Source of the DNA: UBA2387 sp019454665
Lineage (GTDB): Bacteria > Armatimonadota > Fimbriimonadia > Fimbriimonadales > Fimbriimonadaceae
Reading direction: 5' to 3'
DNA: 64,000 nt
NCBI GenBank assembly: GCA_045862995.1
Contig: BTVX01000017.1
Location: forward strand, 13,591 to 77,590
Below, one piece after another: positions 35,074-45,624 of the stretch. The translations under genes and the position numbers were made by a program. A model generated the notes under the pieces. The model made no database searches. It was not told the DNA's origin and worked only from the letters and a program-made list of their open reading frames with translations. The first letter of the stretch is position 1. Each line of letters starts with the position of its first letter.

Positions 35074-36016
35074 GGGGTCGAGTCCATTGCAGATTGAAAT
35101 CTCGTCGGAACACGTCCCGTCGAGGCTAGAGAAGGAGGATAGTGAAGCAAAAGCGTCGTTCGGCGGACGCATTGACCCCTGAGAACCAGAGGCGCGAACC
35201 GCTGCGCGGCCTTCTCCAAGCAAAGGAAAGGGTGACCCAGGCGGCGACAGCGAGCTGCCCCCACCGCCGGGGTCGAGTCCATTGCAAGTTGAAATCTCGT
35301 CGGAACGCATCCCGCCGAGGCTAGAGAAGGAGGATGGTGAAGCAAAAACGTCGTTCGGCGGGCGCAATGACGCCACCGAATGGCGGGCGAAGCCCGCTCG
35401 ACCGTGGAGGTTGCGGATACCGCTACCCACGGGCGCCTCCTCGCAGATGGAAAATACCGACCCCGAGAAATGGAGGCGCGTGTCCGCCACCCCCGGGGTC
35501 GAGTCCATTGCAGATTGAAATCTCGTCGGAACACGTCCCGTCGAGGCTAGAGAAGGAGGATAGTGAAGCAAAAGCGTCGTTCGGCGGACGCATTGACCCC
35601 TGAGAACCAGAGGCGCGAACCGCTGCGCGGCCTTCTCCAAGCAAAGGAAAGGGTGACCCAGGCGGCGACAGCGAGCTGCCCCCACCGCCGGGGTCGAGTC
35701 CATTGCAAGTTGAAATCTCGTCGGAACGCATCCCGCCGAGGCTAGAGAAGGAGGATGGTGAAGCAAAAACGTCGTTCGGCGGGCGCATTGGGGCCCCACC
35801 GGGGGGACCAGCCACCGAGCCTGCGCCATCGGGCGCCACCGAAACGAAGGAGAACCACCTGCGGTCAGCCATGACCACCCCCAAGCGAACGGAAAGGAAC
35901 CCCAGGCGGAGACAGCGAAGCGCCGCCACCGCCGGGGTCGAGTCCATTGCAGATCAAAATCTCGTCGGAACACGTCCCGCCGAGGCTAGAGAAGGAGGAT
36001 GGTGAAGCAAAAGCGC
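35074..36016 (+). repeat. Five copies of a ~90-base repeat, two pairs within a 421-base-offset duplication
   Basis: Units begin near 35074, 35269, 35495, 35690 and 35934. Each runs from GGGGTCGAGTCCATTGC through AGAAGGAGGAT-GTGAAG, the first four to CGTTCGGCGG. Copies 1-2 and 3-4 belong to a segment of about 317 bases repeated essentially identically with an offset of 421 bases (35050-35366 and 35471-35787). Copy 5 diverges at its 3' end. The near-identity of the duplication suggests it is recent or kept by conversion. Confidence 0.9.
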
Positions 36017-36038
36017 GACTTCTACGCCGGGACCAGCG

Positions 36039-36380
36039 GAAAGAAGGGGCTCCGGCACTGCCGGAGCCAACCAAACCACGGTAACCAACCAGAGTAGGAG
36101 TAGGAATGGAAGACTCTCCCAAGAGGCGGGAGAGCGATTCGAAAGACGTGAGACCCCTCGATCCAGGACCGAAAGAAGGGGCTCCGGCACTGCCGGAGCC
36201 AACCAAACCACGGTAACCAACCAGANNNNNNNNNNNNNNNNNNNNNNNNNNNNNNNNNNNNNNNNNNNNNNNNNNNNNNNNNNNNNNNNNNNNNNNNNNN
36301 NNNNNNNNNNNNNNNNNNNNNNNNNGTAGGAGTAGGAATGGAAGACCCTCCCAAGAGGCGGGAGAGCGTTTCGAAAGACG
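36039..36380 (+). repeat. Second repeat family (A and B blocks) flanking the gap
   Basis: Block A (36039-36093 and 36171-36225) contains a perfect 9-bp hairpin GGCTCCGGC/GCCGGAGCC and two CCAACCA words. Block B (36094-36148 and 36326-36380) starts GTAGGAGTAGGAATGG and contains CTCTCCC/GGGAGAG. A truncated B-like start recurs at 36972. Confidence 0.9.
36226..36325. other. Assembly gap (100 N)
   Basis: Exactly 100 Ns, the usual placeholder for an unknown length. It falls precisely at an A/B block junction, so further repeat copies may be missing. Confidence 0.98.
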
Positions 36381-37505
36381 ATTTGCTCGGCTGGGACGCG
36401 AACGGGCGGGTGCAGGTGGACAACCACCTCGACCTCGCGATTCGCTTCTCTCTTCGTTCCATTGCGTCCAACCAACCGACGGAGCCAGAGGTGCGCCGCA
36501 TGGGGACGTCCACAGGGGAACGCCGACCAAACAGCCGCTCGGGCTCTCTTCTGACCAACCAGTTCGCCCGCCTCGCAACTCGAAGGCACCAACCACGACA
36601 CCTGCGACCTGCTCCCGGCGCGGCTCCAACCAACACGAGCCCCTGCGCCGACGGCGGACTTCTCTATTCAGCTTTTTCGAACGGGTCAACCAGACCCGCT
36701 TCCCCACCCCGAGGGGTGGAAACCGCTATCCGGCCCTGCTCCTCGCGAGGCAAAGGAGTCGGCCCTGGAGCGCAAGGCATCCAGAGCCAACCGAACCACG
36801 CACCGATCGGGACTCGAAGCCCGCGCGACCGGCCATGAAGGAGAACAGGGACAGAAAATCGTGCCGACTCCAGCCGCGCCCCCTGAAGAAGGGTGCTCCG
36901 GAACGGAACGCTCCGGAGCCAAGAACGCAACTTGATCGTCCGGCCCGGGCAAGACGCCCAGCCGACCGGACAGTAGGAGTAGGAGACAGGAATCGAAACC
37001 GGGTGCGGGCCGACGCAGGGAGACCGGTCGGCCTGAGCCGAACCTCTGATTTCCTCCAATGCTGCATCGCTGCCATCGCGTTTCACCAACCAAACCGGAG
37101 GAAGAGGGAGACCGTCGCTTCTCGCGGGCGCTTTCGCGCCGACCATGGGCGGACAACCAACAAGCCGCGCCATGCGCGAGAAGAACAAGTGAAACTCGCC
37201 CAACCACGGCGATCTCGAATCCTCTGTTCCTCTCTACGACTGGACCTGGGACCCAACCACGAATCCAAGGCACTCAGGGGCCGGAGCCCGACGAATGAGC
37301 CACAGGGGAATGAGAATGCCGGCGACCAACAGGTGAAAGACGTGTGTCTTCACTATCCTCTCCAATGCCACGGGTCTGACGCCCGCTCCATTGATTCTTG
37401 TCCAACCAGCAGTCCCGGATTCCACCACTCGCTTCTCTCTCGCGAGCCCATTCGGAGTTCTCTCTTCCGAACGGGAATGGCTTCCGCCGTTTCCGACTTG
37501 GACCT

Positions 37506-37535
37506 ATTATCGCACAGGTTTCCCGGGAATGCCAG
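37506..37535 (-). promoter_or_regulatory. Extended -10 promoter candidate reading into the repeat island
   Basis: On the minus strand TGCGATAAT (extended -10; GATAAT at 37506-37511) with CTGGCA 18 bases upstream (37530-37535). Transcription would run leftwards through the hairpin-rich stretch. Confidence 0.4.
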
Positions 37536-37594
37536 ACTTTTTTGACTTTTTTTGTCTGGATCCTCCCGAGGCCCTCGGCGACCTCGATCCAGAC
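37532..37594. promoter_or_regulatory. Mutually exclusive hairpins upstream of mntR
   Basis: CCAGAC (37532-37537), GTCTGGATC (37554-37562) and GATCCAGAC (37586-37594). The middle element can pair with either neighbour (6 or 9 bp). Two T-runs lie in the first loop. The role is unknown. Confidence 0.4.
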
Positions 37595-37657
37595 TCATTG
37601 TAGCAGGCCCGGGCCCGTTTGCCAAGGCCCCACCGCGGCATCCGGGCAGAAAACTGT

Positions 37658-37675
37658 TGTAGCTTGTGCTACACT
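37658..37675. promoter_or_regulatory. MntR operator over the mntR -10
   Basis: Inverted repeat TGTAGC-ttgt-GCTACA (37658-37673) overlapping TACACT (37670-37675), nine bases before the mntR ATG. Position and symmetry fit autoregulation by a DtxR/MntR dimer. Confidence 0.6.
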
Positions 37676-37684
37676 TTGTGGGCC

Positions 37685-38077
37685 ATGAGCGCACACCGCT
37701 TCCGCCGCACGCGGAACGACCATGCCAAGGAGACGGCGGAAGACTACGTCGAGCTCATCGCCGCGCTCACCGAGGAGGTGGGCGAGGCTCGGGCCGTAGA
37801 CTTGGCCGAGCGATTGGGAGTGAGCCACGTGACCGTGACCAAGACGGTTCAGCGGCTCCAGCGCGAGGGCTATCTCACGGTCAAGCCCTACCGCAGCATC
37901 TTTCTAACCGAGTTGGGACAGGATGTCGCCCGTCAGGCGCGCGAACGGCACGAGTTGGTGCTCGCCTTCCTGCTGAAGCTGGGCGTTCCAGAAGAGGTCG
38001 CCGAGATCGACGCCGAGGGCATCGAGCACCACGTCAGCGCCGAGACTCTGGCCAGCATCCGTCGTTTCTTGGGGTGA
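37685..38077 (+). CDS. mntR: Manganese-responsive regulator MntR (DtxR family)
   Basis: Metal-dependent repressor of manganese uptake. The 130-residue protein matches the enterobacterial MntR type: D-Y-V-E-L-I-A-A-L, G-E-A-R-A-V-D-L-A-E-R-L-G-V-S-H-V-T-V-T-K (HTH) and the metal-binding end A-E-G-I-E-H-H-V-S-A-E-T-L. There is no SH3-like C-terminal domain. The start follows a -10/operator by nine bases with no Shine-Dalgarno. No manganese transporter is visible next to it. Confidence 0.93.
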   Translation: MSAHRFRRTRNDHAKETAEDYVELIAALTEEVGEARAVDLAERLGVSHVTVTKTVQRLQREGYLTVKPYRSIFLTELGQDVARQARERHELVLAFLLKLGVPEEVAEIDAEGIEHHVSAETLASIRRFLG

Positions 38078-38078
38078 T

Positions 38079-38582
38079 TCAGCGTCCATCGCATGCCTCC
38101 GTCAGGCCGGGGGTCTCCAGCAGCCGGCGCACGCAACCGTGCGAGTGCTCGAAGAGCGCCTCGATGAGCGGATTCCACGAATGGTACACGCTCTGCACGT
38201 CCGCTTTGGCCACGAACTGCCGACCGAGCGATTCTTCTTGCATCCCGATTTCCTTCAGCCCCGCGACCACCGCGGCGTAGACCTCGGCCCATCGCACCTC
38301 GCTGCGCTCGGTGATGCGGTACGCGCCCAGATACTGGACGTGCTCCAGGATCGCGCCCGCCTCTTCGTCGGCCTCGCGCCGAACGGCGTCGCACGGGTTT
38401 TCGAACGGCTCCACGCGCCCGCTGGGGATGCACCACCCCCGGTCGCAGATGTTGCACAGCAGCACTTCGTCGCCCTTCCAGGGAAACACGAGCACCGCGA
38501 ACGGGCGCAACGGCGGGCGGTACGGCGAGGGAAAGAACTCGAGCCGTTGTCTGCCGTATTTGCCGCTTGGGAACTTTTTCAA
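38079..38582 (-). CDS. Nudix hydrolase
   Basis: Nucleoside-diphosphate-linked hydrolase. The complete Nudix box is present: G-x5-E-x7-R-E-A-D-E-E-A-G-A. The sequence upstream of TTG 38582 would shadow the signal peptidase gene; TTG 38582, twelve bases after that gene's stop and preceded by GAGAGAAG, gives 167 residues beginning M-K-K-F-P-S-G-K-Y. The F-V-x-K-A-x-V and C-I-P-S-G-R-V-E-P features suggest an ADP-ribose or NTP-type substrate, but it cannot be assigned. It overlaps nothing and is convergent with mntR (1 base apart). Confidence 0.85.
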   Translation of the reverse strand: MKKFPSGKYGRQRLEFFPSPYRPPLRPFAVLVFPWKGDEVLLCNICDRGWCIPSGRVEPFENPCDAVRREADEEAGAILEHVQYLGAYRITERSEVRWAEVYAAVVAGLKEIGMQEESLGRQFVAKADVQSVYHSWNPLIEALFEHSHGCVRRLLETPGLTEACDGR

Positions 38583-38593
38583 AACGTCTTCTC

Positions 38594-39022
38594 TCAGTAC
38601 CTGACCACTTTCCCCTTCACACGGTTCAAGGGCACCGCTCCGAACTCGCGGCTGTCCGAGCTCATCGAGCGGTTGTCGCCCAGCACCCACACATAGCCGC
38701 GCGGCACCGTGTACGGCTCGAAGAACGGGATGTCCAGCGACTTGTGGTCGGGCAACACCTCTTCGCCTTCGAGCCAGTACACCCTTTTGATGATGTACTC
38801 GTCTTCCGTGGCCCCCGTCAGCACGACCACGTCTTTGCGGCGGATCGGACCCACCAGCCAGTACGCGTCGCTGATCCAAACCTTCTGTCCGTCGTGAAAC
38901 GTGGGCTCCATGCTGGTGCCGCTGACGATGACCGGCCGAACCCGCCGTTGCACGACCAGCACGCCTGCAAGCAAGACGACAAGCAGGAGAGTCAGTCCAG
39001 TGACGGCGGAACGGCGCTTCAT
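38594..39022 (-). CDS. lepB: Signal peptidase I
   Basis: Membrane serine protease that removes signal peptides after export. The 142-residue protein has one N-terminal membrane helix, the catalytic serine in S-G-T-S-M-E-P-T, the general-base lysine in Y-I-I-K-R-V and the box E motif G-D-N-R-S-M-S-S-D-S-R. It is a short form like those of Gram-positive SipS. ATG 39022 is the first start followed by the transmembrane segment. Confidence 0.93.
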   Translation of the reverse strand: MKRRSAVTGLTLLLVVLLAGVLVVQRRVRPVIVSGTSMEPTFHDGQKVWISDAYWLVGPIRRKDVVVLTGATEDEYIIKRVYWLEGEEVLPDHKSLDIPFFEPYTVPRGYVWVLGDNRSMSSDSREFGAVPLNRVKGKVVRY

Positions 39023-39112
39023 CGAATTCGGGGAACCTGTGTCACTGTACCGGACAAACCCACCGACGGGCCGCGAAAGTTCCCCCCGAGCGATGTGAGA
39101 CAATGGGCCCCG

Positions 39113-40615
39113 ATGGCGGCAACCGCACGTCTTGAATCGTCTTTCGAAGGCCACGCGCGGGTCGTTCTGGAGAACTCGGCGCTACGCGTCGAGTTCGACC
39201 CGTTCGCGGGTGGGGCGGCCATCGGCATGTTCGACAAGCGCACCGGCAAGGCGATTGCGCGGTGCAAGGGGTTGCGCGTCGCCGCGTTCGGCCGTCCCCA
39301 TGCACCCGCGCTCTGGACGCTGGACGAGGAACTCGGCGCATGGAGCCTGTTGGTCGTCTCGGGGGGCATCGGCCTGTCGGCCACGTTCACCCTGCACCCC
39401 ACCGAGCCCAAGATCCAGGTGGATGCGACGCTGCACAACCGGTCGCTGACCGAGCCTATGGACACCGACATCGGTCTCTCCTGGGCCGAAGGAGGCGATC
39501 TCGGCGCGTGTCCTGGCGCCCGGTGGGCTCACGACCCGGCCACCGGCTCGGGGCTCGGCGTGCTGGCCGAAGAGGACTTCGCGTTTCGCCCCGAGAGCGG
39601 TGGCGTCTGGAAGCACCCCGTCCATTGGCGGCTAGCCCCTCGGCAGAGCCTCGGATTCCGGTGTCTGTGGGTCGCCGTTGCCGAGATGCCCCGGGTGGAC
39701 GCGCTCACGTCGCGGCTGGCGCTCGGCGTCGGCGAGCAGCTGAGCCTGCGCGTGTTCGCCCCGCTGGCGCAGGGCCGGATCGACCTGATGGCGGGGGGCC
39801 AGCCCATGTCCGCCCCGTGCGCGGCTTATCCCGAACACACGCTTTCGCTGGCGTTGCCGCCCGGCACCGAGCGGGTGGCGGTCGTGGGCGAGAAGCGCGA
39901 CGTGTTGGCTCAATGGCCCGCCGAGCCCTCGCATGCAGTGGAGGGCCTGACGCCCGCGCTCCTTCCCGAGTGGTGGCGGGACGTCCTCGATGCGTCTCGA
40001 CAAGGAAGCGCCAGCGGGGCGGCCCTTCGTTACGGGCTCTCCGAGGCCGGGCTGCGCGGGCTCGCCCATGCCTTGCTCGGCACCGAGGCGTTGCGCACCG
40101 ACCGGCCAGAGGAAGCGAGCCGTTGGTTCGAGGGTGGTCTGCGGTTCGCGGGCGACGATCCCCTCATGTGGTGGGCGCTGGCGTTCGCCCGGCGATTGGC
40201 CGGACTCGACCAAGACAACGAAGACCGATGGGCGCTCGTCGGCGCCCACGAGGCCTCTCCCCTGGAGCCCATGCTGCGTGCCGAAGCGTATCTGTCGCAA
40301 CCCTCGAACCACCGCGAACCCAGCCCCCTTCTGGCTCCATTGGCTGCGGTTCCCAGCCTGCTCGCCTCGTGCGCCGCAACGCTCCTGGAGACCGGTCAAC
40401 TCGAGCAAACGGCCCGATTCCTGGACGAGGCGTTGCGCCACGGCGAGGACCCCATGCTTCGATGTCTGCTGGCCGCGACGATGTTGCGCTCGGGCCGGAT
40501 GACCGCTCAGGCCGCCGAGCACGCTTCGCGCATCGGGGGCCTCGCCTCGCTTCGGCCCGAAGGGGCCGTCCAGCGTGGGGCCGTTCAGGCCGTGGCTGAG
40601 GCGTTCGGGCCGTAG
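39113..40615 (+). CDS. DUF5107/TPR-like protein (500 aa)
   Basis: Function unknown. The first ~230 residues look like a galactose-mutarotase-type beta-sandwich (L-R-V-E-F-D-P-F-A-G-G-A-A-I-G-M-F-D). The rest is helical and TPR-like (E-E-A-S-R-W-F-E-G-G-L-R, Q-T-A-R-F-L-D-E-A-L-R-H-G-E). This order is that of DUF5107 proteins in carbohydrate-related loci; the match is from pattern memory and is modest. No signal peptide. GACAAT ends eight bases before the ATG, another leaderless-type start. Confidence 0.65.
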   Translation: MAATARLESSFEGHARVVLENSALRVEFDPFAGGAAIGMFDKRTGKAIARCKGLRVAAFGRPHAPALWTLDEELGAWSLLVVSGGIGLSATFTLHPTEPKIQVDATLHNRSLTEPMDTDIGLSWAEGGDLGACPGARWAHDPATGSGLGVLAEEDFAFRPESGGVWKHPVHWRLAPRQSLGFRCLWVAVAEMPRVDALTSRLALGVGEQLSLRVFAPLAQGRIDLMAGGQPMSAPCAAYPEHTLSLALPPGTERVAVVGEKRDVLAQWPAEPSHAVEGLTPALLPEWWRDVLDASRQGSASGAALRYGLSEAGLRGLAHALLGTEALRTDRPEEASRWFEGGLRFAGDDPLMWWALAFARRLAGLDQDNEDRWALVGAHEASPLEPMLRAEAYLSQPSNHREPSPLLAPLAAVPSLLASCAATLLETGQLEQTARFLDEALRHGEDPMLRCLLAATMLRSGRMTAQAAEHASRIGGLASLRPEGAVQRGAVQAVAEAFGP

Positions 40616-40697
40616 CCGTTCAGGTTCGCGTGTTCGTCACGGCTCACCCAGGCGGCCGGCACCGTTGCCAGTGGGGGCCCGTGCGCCTTCCAGCGGC

Positions 40698-41821
40698 TCA
40701 CCGGCGCGAGGCGAGCATCTGGCGAATCGCGACGGCCCACCCGAGGTCGGCGATGTTGGTGAACCCGTGAGGGGCGCCGGGGCGGGCGGGCCGCTTCTCC
40801 CAGTTCTCGAACGACCAAAGCGCCATGTGCGAGTCTTTCCCCCGGACCAGGGTGTAGTAGCCGATGGTCAGCTGGGGGTGGTCTTCGTCGTCCACCGTGT
40901 ACCACTCGGGTTGGGCGTTCATCACGTAGTCCCAGGCCCGGTCGGCGCGTTGCGCAGCCAGATCGGGGTCCAGCCCCTCGACCCGCAAGAGGTCCGGGAA
41001 CACCTGGCTCATCAGGTCGGGGTACCAAGCGTCGCCCGGAAGGTCGGGGGCGTAATCGGCCCAGCGGTAGGCTCCGACCTCGTCGAGGTACAGCGCGTGG
41101 ATGCCCGCCGCGATCTCCATGGAGACCTCGCGGAAGAAGGGGCCGTGCGCGTCGCCGATGCGGTCCAGCACCTCGGCGAAGTCGCGCAATCCCGCGTAAG
41201 CCTCGCAGTTGTCCATCAGGTAGCCCGTGTCCGGAAGGGGCTCGCCGGTGTTCAGGTGCTTCGAACCCTTCTGAAAGACGCGGACGAGTCCGGGGATCGG
41301 GCTCTCCTTGCCTTTGATCTGCTCGGTGATGTTCGCTCTCGCAATGGCCTTCAGCATGTCGCGCTGGTAGCGGAGCCAATCGTAGTCGCCGGTTCGCCGC
41401 ACGTAAGCCGCCGCCAGCGAGAGCAACGTGCCCGCGTACGCATCGTGGCTGTCCGGCTGGCGGGGGCGCTGAAACTCCGCGTCTTCGAAGTCGGGCACGG
41501 TGTACCCGGCACCCTCGCGCAGCCCGACGTTGCGAAGGTAGGCGTCGAGGTGGGCCTTGGCCTTCTCGGGGAAGTCGTTCACCAGCAGGAGCAACGCCTG
41601 GTTGGCGAAGTACCAGTTGATGCCGCCCCGGGGGGTATGCCGGATGGCCCCGGCATAGATGCCCTCGGTCACTTCGAACTCGGCCAACGTGCCTCGCAGG
41701 TCCTTGAAAGGGTCCAAGGGCTTCATCGCCGGTCTGGGGGTGTCGGAGACGTTCGGGAGTTCCACGGCCCCGGAAGGGGCCGCCACAACCACGGCGAGCA
41801 TCAAGGCGGTGAACGTCGGGA

Positions 41822-41825
<4 letters not shown>
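40698..41825 (-). CDS. Secreted alpha/alpha-barrel glycosidase-like protein
   Basis: Function unknown. The 375-residue protein has a signal peptide (T-F-T-A-L-M-L-A-V-V-V-A-A-P-S-G-A) and a helical repeat pattern with conserved aromatic residues (Y-A-G-A-I-R-H-T-P-R-G-G-I-N-W-Y-F-A-N-Q, A-Y-R-W-A-D-Y-A-P-D) as in six-hairpin glycosidases. The start overlaps the stop of the sensor kinase gene (ATGA), so the two are translationally coupled; the kinase may respond to the same nutrient. Confidence 0.65.
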
Positions 41826-44584
<2,759 letters not shown>

Positions 44585-44663
44585 GCGGCACAGCCATTGT
44601 GACGCCCGCGAGGACGCGCTTGTTGCGTTGAACCTGATTCGACGACTCGGAGGAAGTCCTTGT

Positions 44664-45170
44664 TTAGAGTGACTCGGATTCTCCGGGCCCTGATTCGCCG
44701 ACCACTCCATAGGTCGTCAGGGTCGGTTGCGGCTCGTCCAACGCCTTCAGGTGCTCTTCGAGCACGGCGCGGAACTGGCGTCGGAAGCGCATGCGGTCGA
44801 GTTCGATCTGCTCCAGTTGCCAATGGAGTTCTTTGAGTTTCTCCTCGGCGGCGCGGGTTTCCTCGGCCATGCGCTGGCGCGCTTCCTGAAGCATGACTTC
44901 GCCTTCGCGGTGTGCCAGGGCGCGTGTCTCGTCGGCGGTCTTCTGGGCCAGCAGGATGGACTCCTTGAGCACGTGTTCCTGGGCTCGGAAGCGTTCCAAC
45001 TCGCGTTCCTGTTGCGTCGCGTGGTCTTGGACGATGCGGAGCTCGTTGAGGAGGGTTTCGATCTCTTTGGCGGCACGCAGAAGCAAGTCGTCCACCACTC
45101 GGCGTTTGTATCCGCCGATGCCGCGCGGGAGGACAATGCGCTCCAAATCAATGGGTTTTAGGCGTTCCAT
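44664..45170 (-). CDS. DivIVA-domain coiled-coil protein
   Basis: Probable cell-pole or division-site scaffold. The 168-residue protein begins with a DivIVA N-terminal signature (L-K-P-I-D-L-E-R-I-V-L-P-R-G-I-G-G-Y-K-R-R-V-V-D-D-L), where the Gly-Tyr/Lys-Arg tip contacts curved membrane. A coiled coil rich in E, R, A and Q follows and ends in a short acidic tail. ATG 45170 has GAGGTGA seven bases upstream. A TATAAA box lies about 40 bases above it on this strand. Confidence 0.85.
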   Translation of the reverse strand: MERLKPIDLERIVLPRGIGGYKRRVVDDLLLRAAKEIETLLNELRIVQDHATQQERELERFRAQEHVLKESILLAQKTADETRALAHREGEVMLQEARQRMAEETRAAEEKLKELHWQLEQIELDRMRFRRQFRAVLEEHLKALDEPQPTLTTYGVVGESGPGESESL

Positions 45171-45264
45171 TGCGTCACCTCGGCCCACGATCCGTGTGGA
45201 CCTACGCTTTATAGACGTGCAACGAAGCCCGAAGAGAACAACCTCTTGGGGCTAAGGGCACCGG

Positions 45265-45606
45265 CTACGAAATCGCCGGCTCGCCCCGCTCGCCGTTGCG
45301 GATGCGGATGGCGTCGGCGACGGGGACGAGGAAGATCTTCCCGTCGCCCACTTCGCCGGTGCCGGCGGCCTCCTGGATCGCGCGCACGGCGTCCTCGACC
45401 ATCTCGTCGTTGACGACGAGTTCGATCTTCACTTTGTGGCTGAGCGGCGTCGTGTACTGCGAGCCGCGATAGGTGTAGGTGATGCCTCGCTGGCGTCCCA
45501 TGCCGCGCACCTCGGTCACCGTCATGCCCGTGAGCTGCAGTTCGTGAACGGCCTCGAGAACGGCCTCCAGTTTCTGGGGGCGGATCATGGCTTCAATCTT
45601 CATCAT
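45265..45606 (-). CDS. glnB: P-II nitrogen regulatory protein
   Basis: Trimeric sensor of 2-oxoglutarate and ATP/ADP that controls nitrogen assimilation. The 113-residue protein has the T-loop G-R-Q-R-G-I-T-Y-T-Y-R-G-S-Q-Y with the tyrosine equivalent to the uridylylated Tyr51, the B-loop (T-G-E-V-G-D-G-K-I-F-L) and the C-terminal signature I-R-N-G-E-R-G. It lies 18 bases downstream of amt. Pairing with amt is typical of GlnK-type paralogues, so it probably blocks Amt when nitrogen is plentiful. Confidence 0.95.
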   Translation of the reverse strand: MMKIEAMIRPQKLEAVLEAVHELQLTGMTVTEVRGMGRQRGITYTYRGSQYTTPLSHKVKIELVVNDEMVEDAVRAIQEAAGTGEVGDGKIFLVPVADAIRIRNGERGEPAIS

Positions 45607-45624
45607 GGTTCGTGACTCCTAGGC

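Larger units (their letters stand above)
34808..37684. other. 2.9-kb repeat island without convincing genes
   Basis: Long frames are open on several strands at once, with protein sequence that repeats with the DNA and shows no family features, which points to non-coding GC-rich repeats. Contents: a five-copy ~90-base repeat (35074-36016), a second repeat family around a 100-N gap (36039-36380), about 1.4 kb of short hairpins with CAACCA words, and promoter-like and hairpin elements at 37506-37597. Confidence 0.7.

Noticed and set aside
34804..35973. 389-codon minus-strand frame and other long frames in the repeat island
   Set aside because: Several frames on both strands are open together, the protein repeats follow the DNA repeats, and no start signal or family feature is seen.
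35050..36016. CRISPR array
   Set aside because: Repeat units are about 90 bases with unequal spacing and are part of a larger duplication; no short palindromic repeats with unique spacers and no cas genes.
36760..37020. Degenerate tRNA genes (T-arm-like GGGACTCGAAGCCC and GGAATCGAAACC)
   Set aside because: Stems and loop do not pair as a T-arm, and no D-arm or anticodon arm fits; a covariance search could still test this.
36039..37420. Integron attC sites
   Set aside because: The recurring CAACCA word does not match the RYYYAAC/GTTRRRY core pairs consistently, and there is no integrase or cassette gene.
37234..37428. 64-codon minus-strand frame with a hydrophobic stretch
   Set aside because: Hydrophobic segment is interesting, but the start lacks a good RBS for the full frame and it overlaps the hairpin-rich region; not enough support.
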